Shown piece after piece: positions 6,677 through 14,400 of a DNA stretch of 50,236 nt. This DNA comes from Polaribacter sp. GTDB lineage: Bacteria; Bacteroidota; Bacteroidia; Flavobacteriales; Flavobacteriaceae. The notes beneath the pieces are model-generated. The model was not told the origin of the DNA. It ran no database searches and saw nothing but the letters and a program-made list of their open reading frames with translations. The DNA lies in NCBI GenBank assembly GCA_030758355.1, contig JANREL010000007.1:1-50236 (forward strand), given 5' to 3'. Made by a program: the position numbers and the translations under genes. How positions within the stretch are numbered: position 1 is the first letter of the stretch; the number at the start of each line of letters is the position of its first letter.

Positions 6677-9016
6677 ATGAAAAAAATATCCATTTTTTTA
6701 TTCTTGTTTGTAAGCATGCTTGCAAACGCACAAACAGTCACAATTTCAGGAAAAATTGTAGATGAAAACAACGAACCTTTGCCCAATGCCAGTATTTTGG
6801 TTCAAAAAATTAACAAAGGAACTTCTGCTGACAATGAAGGAAAATTCAGTTTGACGGTCTCCAAAGGAACCTATGTTTTTCAAGTGTCATTTATTGGTTA
6901 CAAAACTGTAAATCAAGAAGTTATTGCGACCAAAAATGACGAAATTACGATTGCTTTAAAAACAAATCAAACACTTTTAGACGAAGTATTGGTTTCTGCA
7001 GTTCGTGTAAATGCTGATATTCCAGTAACATTTTCAAATCTGTCAAAAAAGGAAATTTCCAAGCGAAATTTGGGTCAAGACATTCCTATTTTGCTCAATT
7101 ATTTGCCTTCGGTAGTGTCATCTTCAGATGCAGGTGCAGGAATTGGGTACACGTATATGAGCGTTCGTGGTTCCAATAACGAGCGAATTAACGTTACTGT
7201 CAACGGAATTCCTTATAACGATGCTGAAAGTCATGGCACTTTTTGGGTGAATTTGGGCGACTTTGCTTCTTCCACAGAAAACCTGCAGTTGCAACGGGGT
7301 GTTGGAACATCCACCAATGGTGCTGGGGCTTTTGGCGCGAGTTTAAACATCTTGACAGATGCCATTGCTGAAAAAGCTTTTGGCGAAATTTCCAATTCAT
7401 TTGGTTCTTTCAGCACCCGAAAACACACTGTAAAATTCAGTACAGGAAAAATCAATGACAACATCGAAATTGCAGGTCGATTTTCAAATATTTATTCTGA
7501 TGGTTATGTAGATCGTGCTTTTGCGGATTTGAAATCCTACTTTTTACAAGGGAGCTTTGTGGATGAAAATACGCTCATCAAGGCGATTGCTTTTGGCGGA
7601 AATGAACGAACCTACCAAGCTTGGTTTGGGTTAACGGCAGATGAATTAGCGCAAGACAGAAGGCAAAATCCATATACCTATGACAATGAAACAGACAATT
7701 ATCAGCAAGATCATTATCAATTGCATTGGAATGAACAATGGAATGAGAAATGGTCCACAAATCTCGGGTTGAATTACACAAAAGGTGCAGGATATTTCGA
7801 GCAATTTAAAGAAGCAGAAGATGCTGCTGCACTCAATAATTTGATAGTTGATGGAACAGATGCAATTGTAAGACGTTGGTTAGACAACGATTTTTATGTC
7901 ATCAATTTCAACACCAATTATAAAACTGACAAACTGAATTTCATCACAGGGATTTCGTATTCCAATTATACTGGAGATCATTTTGGCGAGGTAATTTGGG
8001 GTGAAAATTTGGCACCAAATAAGCAAATTAGAGACCGTTATTATTTTTCTGATGCGAGAAAATCGGACTTTTCTTTGTTTGCAAAAGCGAACTTTAGTCT
8101 TAGTGAAAAACTTTCTGCTTATGCAGATTTACAAGGACGTTTTGTGAAGTATCAAACACAAGGAATTACCAATGACATTATTCCTATTGACGTAAATAGA
8201 AATTTTAATTTCTTCAATCCGAAGTTTGGTTTTACTTATAAAAGCAATGACAATAACAACTTTTACACCTCATTTGCAGTGGCAAACAGAGAACCAAATA
8301 GAAATGATTTTGAAGTTGGCGTTTCTACTCATGAAACTCTTTTTGACTACGAATTGGGTTGGCGTTTGAAAACAGAAAATATGAAACTAAATACAAACAT
8401 TTATTTTATGGATTATAAAAATCAATTGGTATTGACAGGAGCAATTGATGGGGTTGGCGCACCAATAAGAGCAACTTCAGGAAAAAGTTACAGATTAGGA
8501 TTAGAAATTGATGCAGATATTCGGTTAAATAATCAGTTTTCCATCAAACCAAATGCGGCATTTAGCTCGAATAAAAACCGAGATTTTGTCTCGGAAATTG
8601 ATGGTCTTTTGCAAAATTTAGGCAACACAAATTTATCATTTTCACCAAATGTAATTTTAGGAAATATTTTTACCTATCAGCCTAAAGAAACTTTTCAAAT
8701 CTCATTTTTGTCAAAATTTGTTGGCAAACAATGGATGAGCAATTTGAGTAGTCGCATTTCTGAAAATGATGTTTTGGATTCCTTTTTTACAAGTGATTTG
8801 AATGTGGTGTATCAACTAAAACCATCAAAAACCTTTAAATCAGTTACGTTTACTGCATTAATTAACAATATTTTCAATGCAGAATATGTAGATAGAGGCT
8901 ATTATGGAACTTTCGATTTCCCTGATGACAATGGAAATACAATTACTGGTGATTATGCTGGATATTATCCTCAAGCAACAAGAAATTTCCTTTTAGGAGT
9001 GACGCTTAATTTTTAA
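6677..9016 (+). CDS. TonB-dependent outer-membrane receptor, probable thiamine receptor
   Basis: A 779-residue protein. A Sec signal peptide ends at about residue 19 (LANAQ). A carboxypeptidase-regulatory-like beta domain covers about residues 22-95, followed by a plug domain with SVRGSNNERI and NGIPYND, and a 22-strand-type barrel that ends in an aromatic residue (GVTLNF). Such receptors import scarce nutrients across the outer membrane using TonB energy. The TPP riboswitch directly upstream, the only gene it can control here, makes thiamine or a thiamine phosphate the probable substrate. A strong terminator follows the stop codon. Confidence 0.92.
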   Translation: MKKISIFLFLFVSMLANAQTVTISGKIVDENNEPLPNASILVQKINKGTSADNEGKFSLTVSKGTYVFQVSFIGYKTVNQEVIATKNDEITIALKTNQTLLDEVLVSAVRVNADIPVTFSNLSKKEISKRNLGQDIPILLNYLPSVVSSSDAGAGIGYTYMSVRGSNNERINVTVNGIPYNDAESHGTFWVNLGDFASSTENLQLQRGVGTSTNGAGAFGASLNILTDAIAEKAFGEISNSFGSFSTRKHTVKFSTGKINDNIEIAGRFSNIYSDGYVDRAFADLKSYFLQGSFVDENTLIKAIAFGGNERTYQAWFGLTADELAQDRRQNPYTYDNETDNYQQDHYQLHWNEQWNEKWSTNLGLNYTKGAGYFEQFKEAEDAAALNNLIVDGTDAIVRRWLDNDFYVINFNTNYKTDKLNFITGISYSNYTGDHFGEVIWGENLAPNKQIRDRYYFSDARKSDFSLFAKANFSLSEKLSAYADLQGRFVKYQTQGITNDIIPIDVNRNFNFFNPKFGFTYKSNDNNNFYTSFAVANREPNRNDFEVGVSTHETLFDYELGWRLKTENMKLNTNIYFMDYKNQLVLTGAIDGVGAPIRATSGKSYRLGLEIDADIRLNNQFSIKPNAAFSSNKNRDFVSEIDGLLQNLGNTNLSFSPNVILGNIFTYQPKETFQISFLSKFVGKQWMSNLSSRISENDVLDSFFTSDLNVVYQLKPSKTFKSVTFTALINNIFNAEYVDRGYYGTFDFPDDNGNTITGDYAGYYPQATRNFLLGVTLNF

Positions 9017-9061
9017 ATTTTTCTTAATTTTTAACCGAATTTGGGTAAAAATCCATTATAA

Positions 9062-9095
9062 TAAGCCGTTTTTTAGTTAAAACGGCTTAATTTTT
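9062..9095 (+). terminator. Rho-independent terminator after the TonB receptor
   Basis: A perfect stem AAGCCGTTTT (9063-9072) with AAAACGGCTT (9079-9088), extendable by one pair, six-base loop, followed by a run of five T. It lies 46 bases after the receptor stop codon. Confidence 0.88.
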
Positions 9096-9110
9096 GTACC
9101 TTAGCAAAAC

Positions 9111-9215
9111 ATGAAAATTTCCACCATTTATCAAAAAAGAAATCTACGCGTTTATAGTTTTGATTTTAGCGTCTTTAGAAATCAATCTGATAAATTCATT
9201 CCTCCTACTTTTTAG
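9111..9215 (+). CDS. Possible 34-residue ORF in front of a hairpin
   Basis: A short frame, ATG to TAG, rich in Phe and Ser. Six bases upstream of its ATG is TACCTTAG (9097-9104), one mismatch from the TAnnTTTG promoter box, so a transcript would begin almost at the ATG. The ORF ends 41 bases before a strong hairpin that precedes the next small gene. It could be a leader peptide or chance. I do not recognise the sequence. Confidence 0.25.
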   Translation: MKISTIYQKRNLRVYSFDFSVFRNQSDKFIPPTF

Positions 9216-9256
9216 TTGACTTTTCAATAAAATTTACAACCATTTTATTTTATCAA

Positions 9257-9280
9257 AAAACGCATTTTTCAATGCGTTTT
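9257..9280. terminator. Strong hairpin 14 bases before the 63-residue gene
   Basis: AAAACGCATT (9257-9266) pairs perfectly with AATGCGTTTT (9271-9280) around TTTC. It has T runs on both strands (four on plus, six on minus), so it may terminate in either direction. Its place directly ahead of a small ORF on the same strand also fits a leader hairpin or attenuator. Confidence 0.65.
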
Positions 9281-9294
9281 AAAAAACTATTTAT

Positions 9295-9486
9295 ATGAAA
9301 CTTATCAGAATTAAAAGACATACAAAACAACAAAAATATTACTCTTCAGCTATGGGAATGTTGAATTGTAGGGTAACTTCTATTAAAAAATATTTCTTCG
9401 GAATTCCTGTGAAAACACTTCATAAATATAGAGAAACCTATTATGGAGAAATCAAAAATTGTGAAGATTGTAATTTATTTATTTAA
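9295..9486 (+). CDS. Small basic hypothetical protein upstream of the sigma factor
   Basis: A 63-residue protein, strongly basic in the first half (RIKRHTKQQK) with many tyrosines, and a Cys pair NCEDC near the C-terminus plus a third Cys in MLNCRV. There is no signal peptide or membrane segment. I do not recognise a family. It ends 24 bases before the sigma factor gene, in the same direction, and the spacing suggests co-transcription. Coding status rests on amino-acid composition and position, so an annotated small protein is likely but not certain. Confidence 0.6.
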   Translation: MKLIRIKRHTKQQKYYSSAMGMLNCRVTSIKKYFFGIPVKTLHKYRETYYGEIKNCEDCNLFI

Positions 9487-9510
9487 TCATTTAAAACATA
9501 AAAATAACAA

Positions 9511-10374
9511 ATGAGGCAACTGAAAATCACCAAGCAAGTTACAAATCGCGACACAAAATCTTTAGAAAAATATTTTCAGGAAATTGGTAAAATCGAATTA
9601 ATTACGGCAGATGAAGAAGTAGAATTGGCGATAAAAATTAAAAATGGTGATCAAAGAGCGTTAGACAAATTGGTGAAATCGAATTTACGATTTGTGGTTT
9701 CTGTTGCTAAACAATATCAAAATCAAGGGTTAAAATTATCTGATTTGATCAATGAAGGGAATTTAGGATTGGTAAAAGCTGCCAAAAGGTTTGATGAAAC
9801 AAGAGGTTTTAAGTTTATTTCGTATGCTGTTTGGTGGATTCGCCAATCAATTTTACAAGCGTTGGCTGAGCAATCTCGAATTGTACGTTTGCCGTTAAAT
9901 AAAATTGGAAGCATCAATAAAATCAATAAAGTATATGCAAAATTAGAACAGCAAAACGAACGAGTTCCTTCGTATATAGAAATCGCCAATGAATTGGATT
10001 TGACAGAACAAAATGTTGCACAAAGCATGAAAAATTCTGGCAGACATTTGTCTATGGATGCTCCATTTAGAGAAGGTGAAGACGCTAATTTTTATACCAT
10101 ATTGGGATCTGAAAATTCTCCAAAACCAGATAATTCATTGATGAAAAAATCCTTAGAAATTGAAATTAGCAGAGCATTAAAAACACTTCCTGAGAAAGAA
10201 GCTGCAATTATTCAAATGTATTATGGGTTGAATAATAAAAACACCACTTATAGTTTGACAGAAATTGGCGAAACTTTCAATATCACCAGAGAACGTGTTC
10301 GTCAAGTAAAACAACGCGCTTTGAATAAATTAAAATCAAAATCTAGGGCTACTGTTTTGAGGACTTACCTTTGA
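9511..10374 (+). CDS. Sigma-70 family RNA polymerase sigma factor, RpoD/SigA-like
   Basis: The 287-residue factor has the architecture of the short Bacteroidetes primary sigma. Region 1.2 carries [15 protein letters not shown]. Region 2 carries [23 protein letters not shown] and [14 protein letters not shown]. Region 3 follows, and region 4.2 has the DNA-binding helix-turn-helix [19 protein letters not shown]. It begins [15 protein letters not shown] as primary sigmas of the phylum do. Several normally invariant positions in region 4 differ, and the C-terminus reads [10 protein letters not shown], so a group 2 paralogue is possible. Converges on the radical SAM gene with a 12-base gap. Confidence 0.88.
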   Translation: MRQLKITKQVTNRDTKSLEKYFQEIGKIELITADEEVELAIKIKNGDQRALDKLVKSNLRFVVSVAKQYQNQGLKLSDLINEGNLGLVKAAKRFDETRGFKFISYAVWWIRQSILQALAEQSRIVRLPLNKIGSINKINKVYAKLEQQNERVPSYIEIANELDLTEQNVAQSMKNSGRHLSMDAPFREGEDANFYTILGSENSPKPDNSLMKKSLEIEISRALKTLPEKEAAIIQMYYGLNNKNTTYSLTEIGETFNITRERVRQVKQRALNKLKSKSRATVLRTYL

Positions 10375-10386
10375 TAAAATAAATCT

Positions 10387-12243
10387 TCAACTTAAAAATC
10401 CCTCAATTAAATTTTTAGGATGTTTGGTTTTTGGAATGGGAAAATCAAACCAATTTTGTAGATTTTCTTGATATCCTGCATCATTTAAATAATTATGCAA
10501 TGCCAAATTTAATCCTTTTGTATATTTTGGATGATCTGCGCCTTTTGGGTCTTTGTGATACAAATCATTTTGAGCAAAACCTTCAAAAACAGGTCCTGTA
10601 ATTTTGATATCAAACTCCTCAGGATTTTGTCCAACAGGACTGTGTGCAGTTGCTGTAAATTGATGCCAAAAGGCAGATTTAATACAATTTTTCTCAAATA
10701 ATTGTCTTACAACTTCCAAAGAATCTATTGTTTCTTGTTCTGTTTGTGTTGGAAAACCATACATCAAATAGGCATGTACTAAAATATTATTCTGAGAAAA
10801 ATTGTGGGTAACTCTGGTAACTTGAGCAATATCTACACCTTTTTTCATTTTGGATAATAATCTATCTGAAGCGACTTCTAAACCTCCAGTTACAGCAATA
10901 CAACCAGATTTGGCCATGAGTTGACACAATTCAAAATCGAATGTTTTTTCGAAACGGATGTTTGTCCACCACGTAATTTTTACATCTCTTTCTATCAACT
11001 TCAAAGAAAGTGCTTTCAGCATTTTTGGAGGCGCAGCTTCATCTACAAAATGAAAACCTGTAATGCCAGTATCTTGCATAATTTGCTCAATTTTATTGAC
11101 CAAATCATCAGCAGTGGTGTTTTGATAGTTGCCAATATAATCTAACGTAACATCGCAAAAAGAACATTGTTTCCAATAACATCCATGCGAAATCGTAAGT
11201 TTATTCCATCTGGCATCTGTCCACATCCTGTGCATTGGATTCACCACGTCCAAAAAAGAAACATATTTATGAAAAGGCAATCCTACATAATTGGGCACAG
11301 GCAAATTTTTGTGATGAAAAATAGTATTAGGCGTTTTGTTTTTATAAACAACCTTATTTTTTTCTAAAACAAAAGTTCTCTCCAGTTGATTGATATCAAT
11401 TTTACGTTCTAAAAAATGAACAATTTTAAGTAAAGGTCCCTCACCATCATCCAAAGAAATGAAATCTACATAGTCAAAAATTCTAGGATCAGATAAAGAA
11501 CGTAATTCTGTATTGCAATATCCACCACCAAAAGCGATTTTAATATCTGGAAAAAACTGTTTGATAAATTGCGAACAACGCAAAGCCGCAAATAAATTTC
11601 CAGGAAATGGAATCGTGAAACAAACTAAATTTGGGGAATGTTCTAAAATTTGAGCTTCTAAAAGATCGAACATTTTGTCTTCAATCAAAGAATGTTGACT
11701 ATTTAAAAACTCGTCAATTTGAGTAAAACTACTTGCTGCTGTGGCAATTTGTTCAGCATACTTGGTAAAAGCAAAAAACTCATCAACATTTGCGTGAATA
11801 AAATCACCAATTTCTTCAATAAAAAGGGTGGCATAATGTTTTGCTTTGTCTATAATTCCTGCTTCACCTTGTTCCCACTTTATGGCTTTATTTACATGCA
11901 GAAGCCTATGCCCTTTTGGCAAAAAATTGATTTCTAGTATTTTATTCGCGCTTTCAATATCTTGTTTTTGAAGAAAAGAAATAACAAAATCAACTCTTGA
12001 AATGTAAATATCCTTCAACTTTTGAACTTTTGGAAAATCAAAATTTCCTAACAAAGCGGCTTCTTTAAAAATTTCTTGCAAAAAATTGCCTGTAAAAATG
12101 GCTGTAAAAAGCTCAATACTTAAATCACAGTGCGCAAAAGAAACCTTATTTTTTTCTAAAAATCCTTTTAAATAAGCACTTGCGGGATACGCTGTATTTA
12201 ATTGCGTAAAGGGAGGTGTGATAAAGAGGAGTTTGGTTTGCAT
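10387..12243 (-). CDS. B12-binding-type radical SAM protein with CX4CX2C cluster motif
   Basis: A 618-residue protein. Residues 1-300 or so resemble a B12-binding-like N-terminal region (TPPFTQLNTAYPASAYLKG, then CFTIPFPGNLFAAL and FGGGYCNTELR). A radical SAM barrel follows with the cluster loop SHGCYWKQCSFCD, Cys spacing 4 and 2 rather than the common 3 and 2. Further matches are DEAAPP, GGLEVASDRLL and YGFPTQTEQET. No characteristic DxHxxG cobalamin motif is evident, so B12 binding is unproven. Substrate unknown. Its -7 promoter box lies four bases from the ATG, so the mRNA may lack a leader. Confidence 0.8.
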   Translation of the reverse strand: MQTKLLFITPPFTQLNTAYPASAYLKGFLEKNKVSFAHCDLSIELFTAIFTGNFLQEIFKEAALLGNFDFPKVQKLKDIYISRVDFVISFLQKQDIESANKILEINFLPKGHRLLHVNKAIKWEQGEAGIIDKAKHYATLFIEEIGDFIHANVDEFFAFTKYAEQIATAASSFTQIDEFLNSQHSLIEDKMFDLLEAQILEHSPNLVCFTIPFPGNLFAALRCSQFIKQFFPDIKIAFGGGYCNTELRSLSDPRIFDYVDFISLDDGEGPLLKIVHFLERKIDINQLERTFVLEKNKVVYKNKTPNTIFHHKNLPVPNYVGLPFHKYVSFLDVVNPMHRMWTDARWNKLTISHGCYWKQCSFCDVTLDYIGNYQNTTADDLVNKIEQIMQDTGITGFHFVDEAAPPKMLKALSLKLIERDVKITWWTNIRFEKTFDFELCQLMAKSGCIAVTGGLEVASDRLLSKMKKGVDIAQVTRVTHNFSQNNILVHAYLMYGFPTQTEQETIDSLEVVRQLFEKNCIKSAFWHQFTATAHSPVGQNPEEFDIKITGPVFEGFAQNDLYHKDPKGADHPKYTKGLNLALHNYLNDAGYQENLQNWFDFPIPKTKHPKNLIEGFLS

Positions 12244-12247
12244 AGTG

Positions 12248-12255
12248 CAAAGATA
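12248..12255 (-). promoter_or_regulatory. -7 element abutting the radical SAM gene start
   Basis: Minus-strand TATCTTTG, a full TAnnTTTG match, separated from the ATG at 12243 by four bases. A TTG is found 23 bases further upstream (12279-12281), at the long end of usual spacing. Confidence 0.5.
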
Positions 12256-12277
12256 GAATACTTAAATTTCTAATTTA

Positions 12278-12544
12278 TCAAGATTCTATTCTACCCACGG
12301 CACAACTTACAAACGATTTTGCTTTGTGCAATACTGTATTTTTATCTCCTGCTTCGGGATACCCTAATTTGGAAAGTTTTTCTTTGATTTCAACTAAATT
12401 AGCATTCTCTGAATCAATAGTTACCATTGAGTTTTCAACATCAACTGCAACATCATTTACACCATTTATTGTTGAAATTCCTTTTTTGATAGTTGCTGCA
12501 CAACCACCACATTTTAAATTTTCTATTTGAATATTTGTTGTCAT
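12278..12544 (-). CDS. Heavy-metal-associated (HMA) domain protein
   Basis: An 88-residue soluble protein made of one HMA fold: beta strand MTTNIQIENLKCGGCAATI with the metal-binding CGGC in the first loop, then a helix and a Val-rich strand. The domain usually carries Cu(I) or another soft metal and docks on P-type ATPases or acts as a chaperone. It is the last gene after a rhodanese (5-base gap), so it probably belongs to the ruvB-sulP-dioxygenase run. An additional Cys near the C-terminus (SFVSCAVG) is unusual for a plain chaperone. Metal identity is inferred only. Confidence 0.85.
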   Translation of the reverse strand: MTTNIQIENLKCGGCAATIKKGISTINGVNDVAVDVENSMVTIDSENANLVEIKEKLSKLGYPEAGDKNTVLHKAKSFVSCAVGRIES

Positions 12545-12549
12545 AATAC

Positions 12550-12909
12550 TTAGTTATTAAATTTCCATTGAGTATATCCTCCTTCTAAAAAATATACTTT
12601 AAATCCTTTTTCTTTTAAAATAGCTGCTGCTTTACTACTTCTGTTTGATGATCTGCAATACAAATACACGGGTTTTGATTTGTCTAGTTGAGCACTTGCG
12701 CTTTGATAAAAGTCAGTATCAAAAAAATTGGCAAATTTGGCAGATTTTATAAATCCTTGAGATACTTCATCAGGAGTTCTTACATCTAACAGTTGAATTT
12801 TTTCTTTTGATAAAAGTTGTTTTAACTCAGTTGTAGAGATTGATTTTACATCTTGAGATTTTACACAAGACACAAAAAAAATACTCAAAATAAGGAATAA
12901 ATATCTCAT
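12550..12909 (-). CDS. Single-domain rhodanese, predicted lipoprotein
   Basis: 119 residues. The N-terminus is a short hydrophobic signal ending in FFVSC, a plausible lipobox, so the protein is probably tethered in the periplasm. The rhodanese domain has LLDVRTPDE and the active-site loop YCRSSNRS, whose Cys would carry the persulfide sulfur. Rhodaneses move sulfane sulfur to cyanide, thiols or proteins. It follows the CstB-like gene by six bases and precedes the HMA gene by five, and shares their transcript. Confidence 0.88.
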   Translation of the reverse strand: MRYLFLILSIFFVSCVKSQDVKSISTTELKQLLSKEKIQLLDVRTPDEVSQGFIKSAKFANFFDTDFYQSASAQLDKSKPVYLYCRSSNRSSKAAAILKEKGFKVYFLEGGYTQWKFNN

Positions 12910-12915
12910 TTGTAC

Positions 12916-14322
12916 TTATTTTAAGGTTGTTGGGCACACATAAGCACTTTTCTCGATATTTGTTTTTTTAATAGCATCATACCCACCTTCAATGTCAATT
13001 ACGTTATGAAAACCACGCGCTTTTAAAATTGAAGCCGCAATTACTGAACGATAACCACCTGCACAATGTACAAAAAAAGGTTCTTTTTCAGGAAATTGAG
13101 CAATGTAATCGTTCAAATAATCTAATGGTGTGTTTTCGGCAATTAATGCATGTTCGCTTTGATATTCTCCTGATTTTCGAACATCAAAAACAATTGGATT
13201 TTCTGTGATTTTTTCTGATAATTTATCAGCAGAAATTGAATTCAAAACATCAATTTCTTTGCCTGCATTTTTCCAAGTATCAAAACTTCCGTCTAAATAT
13301 CCAATCACATTATCAAAACCAACCCTTGATAAACGAGTGATGGTTTTTTCTTCTTCACCAACAGGAGTTACCAATAAAATTGCTTGTTTAATATCTTTAA
13401 TCAACGCTCCAACCCAAGGGGCAAAAGTTCCTCCCAAACCAATAAAAATTGATTGAGGTATAAATCCTTTCGAAAATTCTGATTGATGACGAACGTCTAA
13501 AATAACAGCGTCAGTTTCAATGGCAAGCAATTCAAATTCTTTAGCAGACAAAGGTTTTGCACTATTTTTGATGACATCATCAATGTTTTCATACCCTTCT
13601 CTATTCAATTTTACATTCAATGGAAAATACGCAGGAGGTGGTAATAAACCGTCTGTAACTTCTTTTATAAACTCTTCTTTGGTCATATTGGCTCTCAATG
13701 CATAATTGGTTTCTTTTTGATTTCCAATTGTACCAACAGTTTCTTTACTTAGGTTTTTTCCACAAGCTGAGCCAGCTCCATGTGCAGGATACACAATGAC
13801 ATCATCTGCTAAGGTCATGACTTTTGTTCTCAAACTATCATATAAGAATCCGGCTAAATCTTTTTCAGTAATGTTTCCTTTTTGAGCCAAATCTGGTCTT
13901 CCAACATCACCCAAAAACAAGGTATCTCCACTAAAAAGGGCGTGATCTTTTCCATTTTCATCTTTCAATAAATAACAAGTGCTTTCCATGGTATGACCTG
14001 GAGTATGAAGCGCAGTTATGGTAATATTTCCAATTGTAAAAACTTGATTGTCCTCAGCAATCAAGGCATCAAAATAAGTTTGTGCTGTAGGTCCAAAAAC
14101 AATTTTAGCACCTGTTTTTTCTGCTAAAGTAACATGACCACTTACAAAATCTGCATGAAAATGGGTTTCAAAAATATACTTAATTTTTGCATTTTCTTTT
14201 GCAGCTCTGTCAATATAATCTTGTACTTCTCTTAATGGATCAATGATGGCAACTTCGCCGTTACTTTCAATATAATAGGCTCCTTGCGCTAGACAACCCG
14301 TATAAATTTGTGCTATTTTCAT
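12916..14322 (-). CDS. CstB-like persulfide dioxygenase / pseudorhodanese / rhodanese fusion
   Basis: 468 residues from the ATG at 14322, chosen over one 27 bases upstream because the family begins MKIAQIYTGCLAQ. Residues 1-250 are a metallo-beta-lactamase fold with ETHFHADFVSGH (His54, His56, Asp58, His63), HTPGHT and SGDTLFLGDVGRPD, as in ETHE1-type persulfide dioxygenases, which oxidise glutathione or CoA persulfide to sulfite with non-haem iron. A rhodanese domain without active Cys follows (LLVTPVGEEE), then an active one (HCAGGYRS). The same order is known from Staphylococcus CstB. No sulfide:quinone reductase is in the window. Confidence 0.9.
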   Translation of the reverse strand: MKIAQIYTGCLAQGAYYIESNGEVAIIDPLREVQDYIDRAAKENAKIKYIFETHFHADFVSGHVTLAEKTGAKIVFGPTAQTYFDALIAEDNQVFTIGNITITALHTPGHTMESTCYLLKDENGKDHALFSGDTLFLGDVGRPDLAQKGNITEKDLAGFLYDSLRTKVMTLADDVIVYPAHGAGSACGKNLSKETVGTIGNQKETNYALRANMTKEEFIKEVTDGLLPPPAYFPLNVKLNREGYENIDDVIKNSAKPLSAKEFELLAIETDAVILDVRHQSEFSKGFIPQSIFIGLGGTFAPWVGALIKDIKQAILLVTPVGEEEKTITRLSRVGFDNVIGYLDGSFDTWKNAGKEIDVLNSISADKLSEKITENPIVFDVRKSGEYQSEHALIAENTPLDYLNDYIAQFPEKEPFFVHCAGGYRSVIAASILKARGFHNVIDIEGGYDAIKKTNIEKSAYVCPTTLK

Positions 14323-14346
14323 GAATAAATTATTTTTAAGCAACAT

Positions 14347-14354
14347 CAAATTTA
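14347..14354 (-). promoter_or_regulatory. Possible internal -7 element before the CstB-like gene
   Basis: Minus-strand TAAATTTG matches TAnnTTTG, 25 bases upstream of the ATG at 14322 in the 78-base gap behind sulP. No -33 element is seen at the proper spacing. Confidence 0.3.
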
Positions 14355-14400
14355 CGATTGATATTGCGATGATTTCCTGATTTTTATCAGAATTTTCTAT

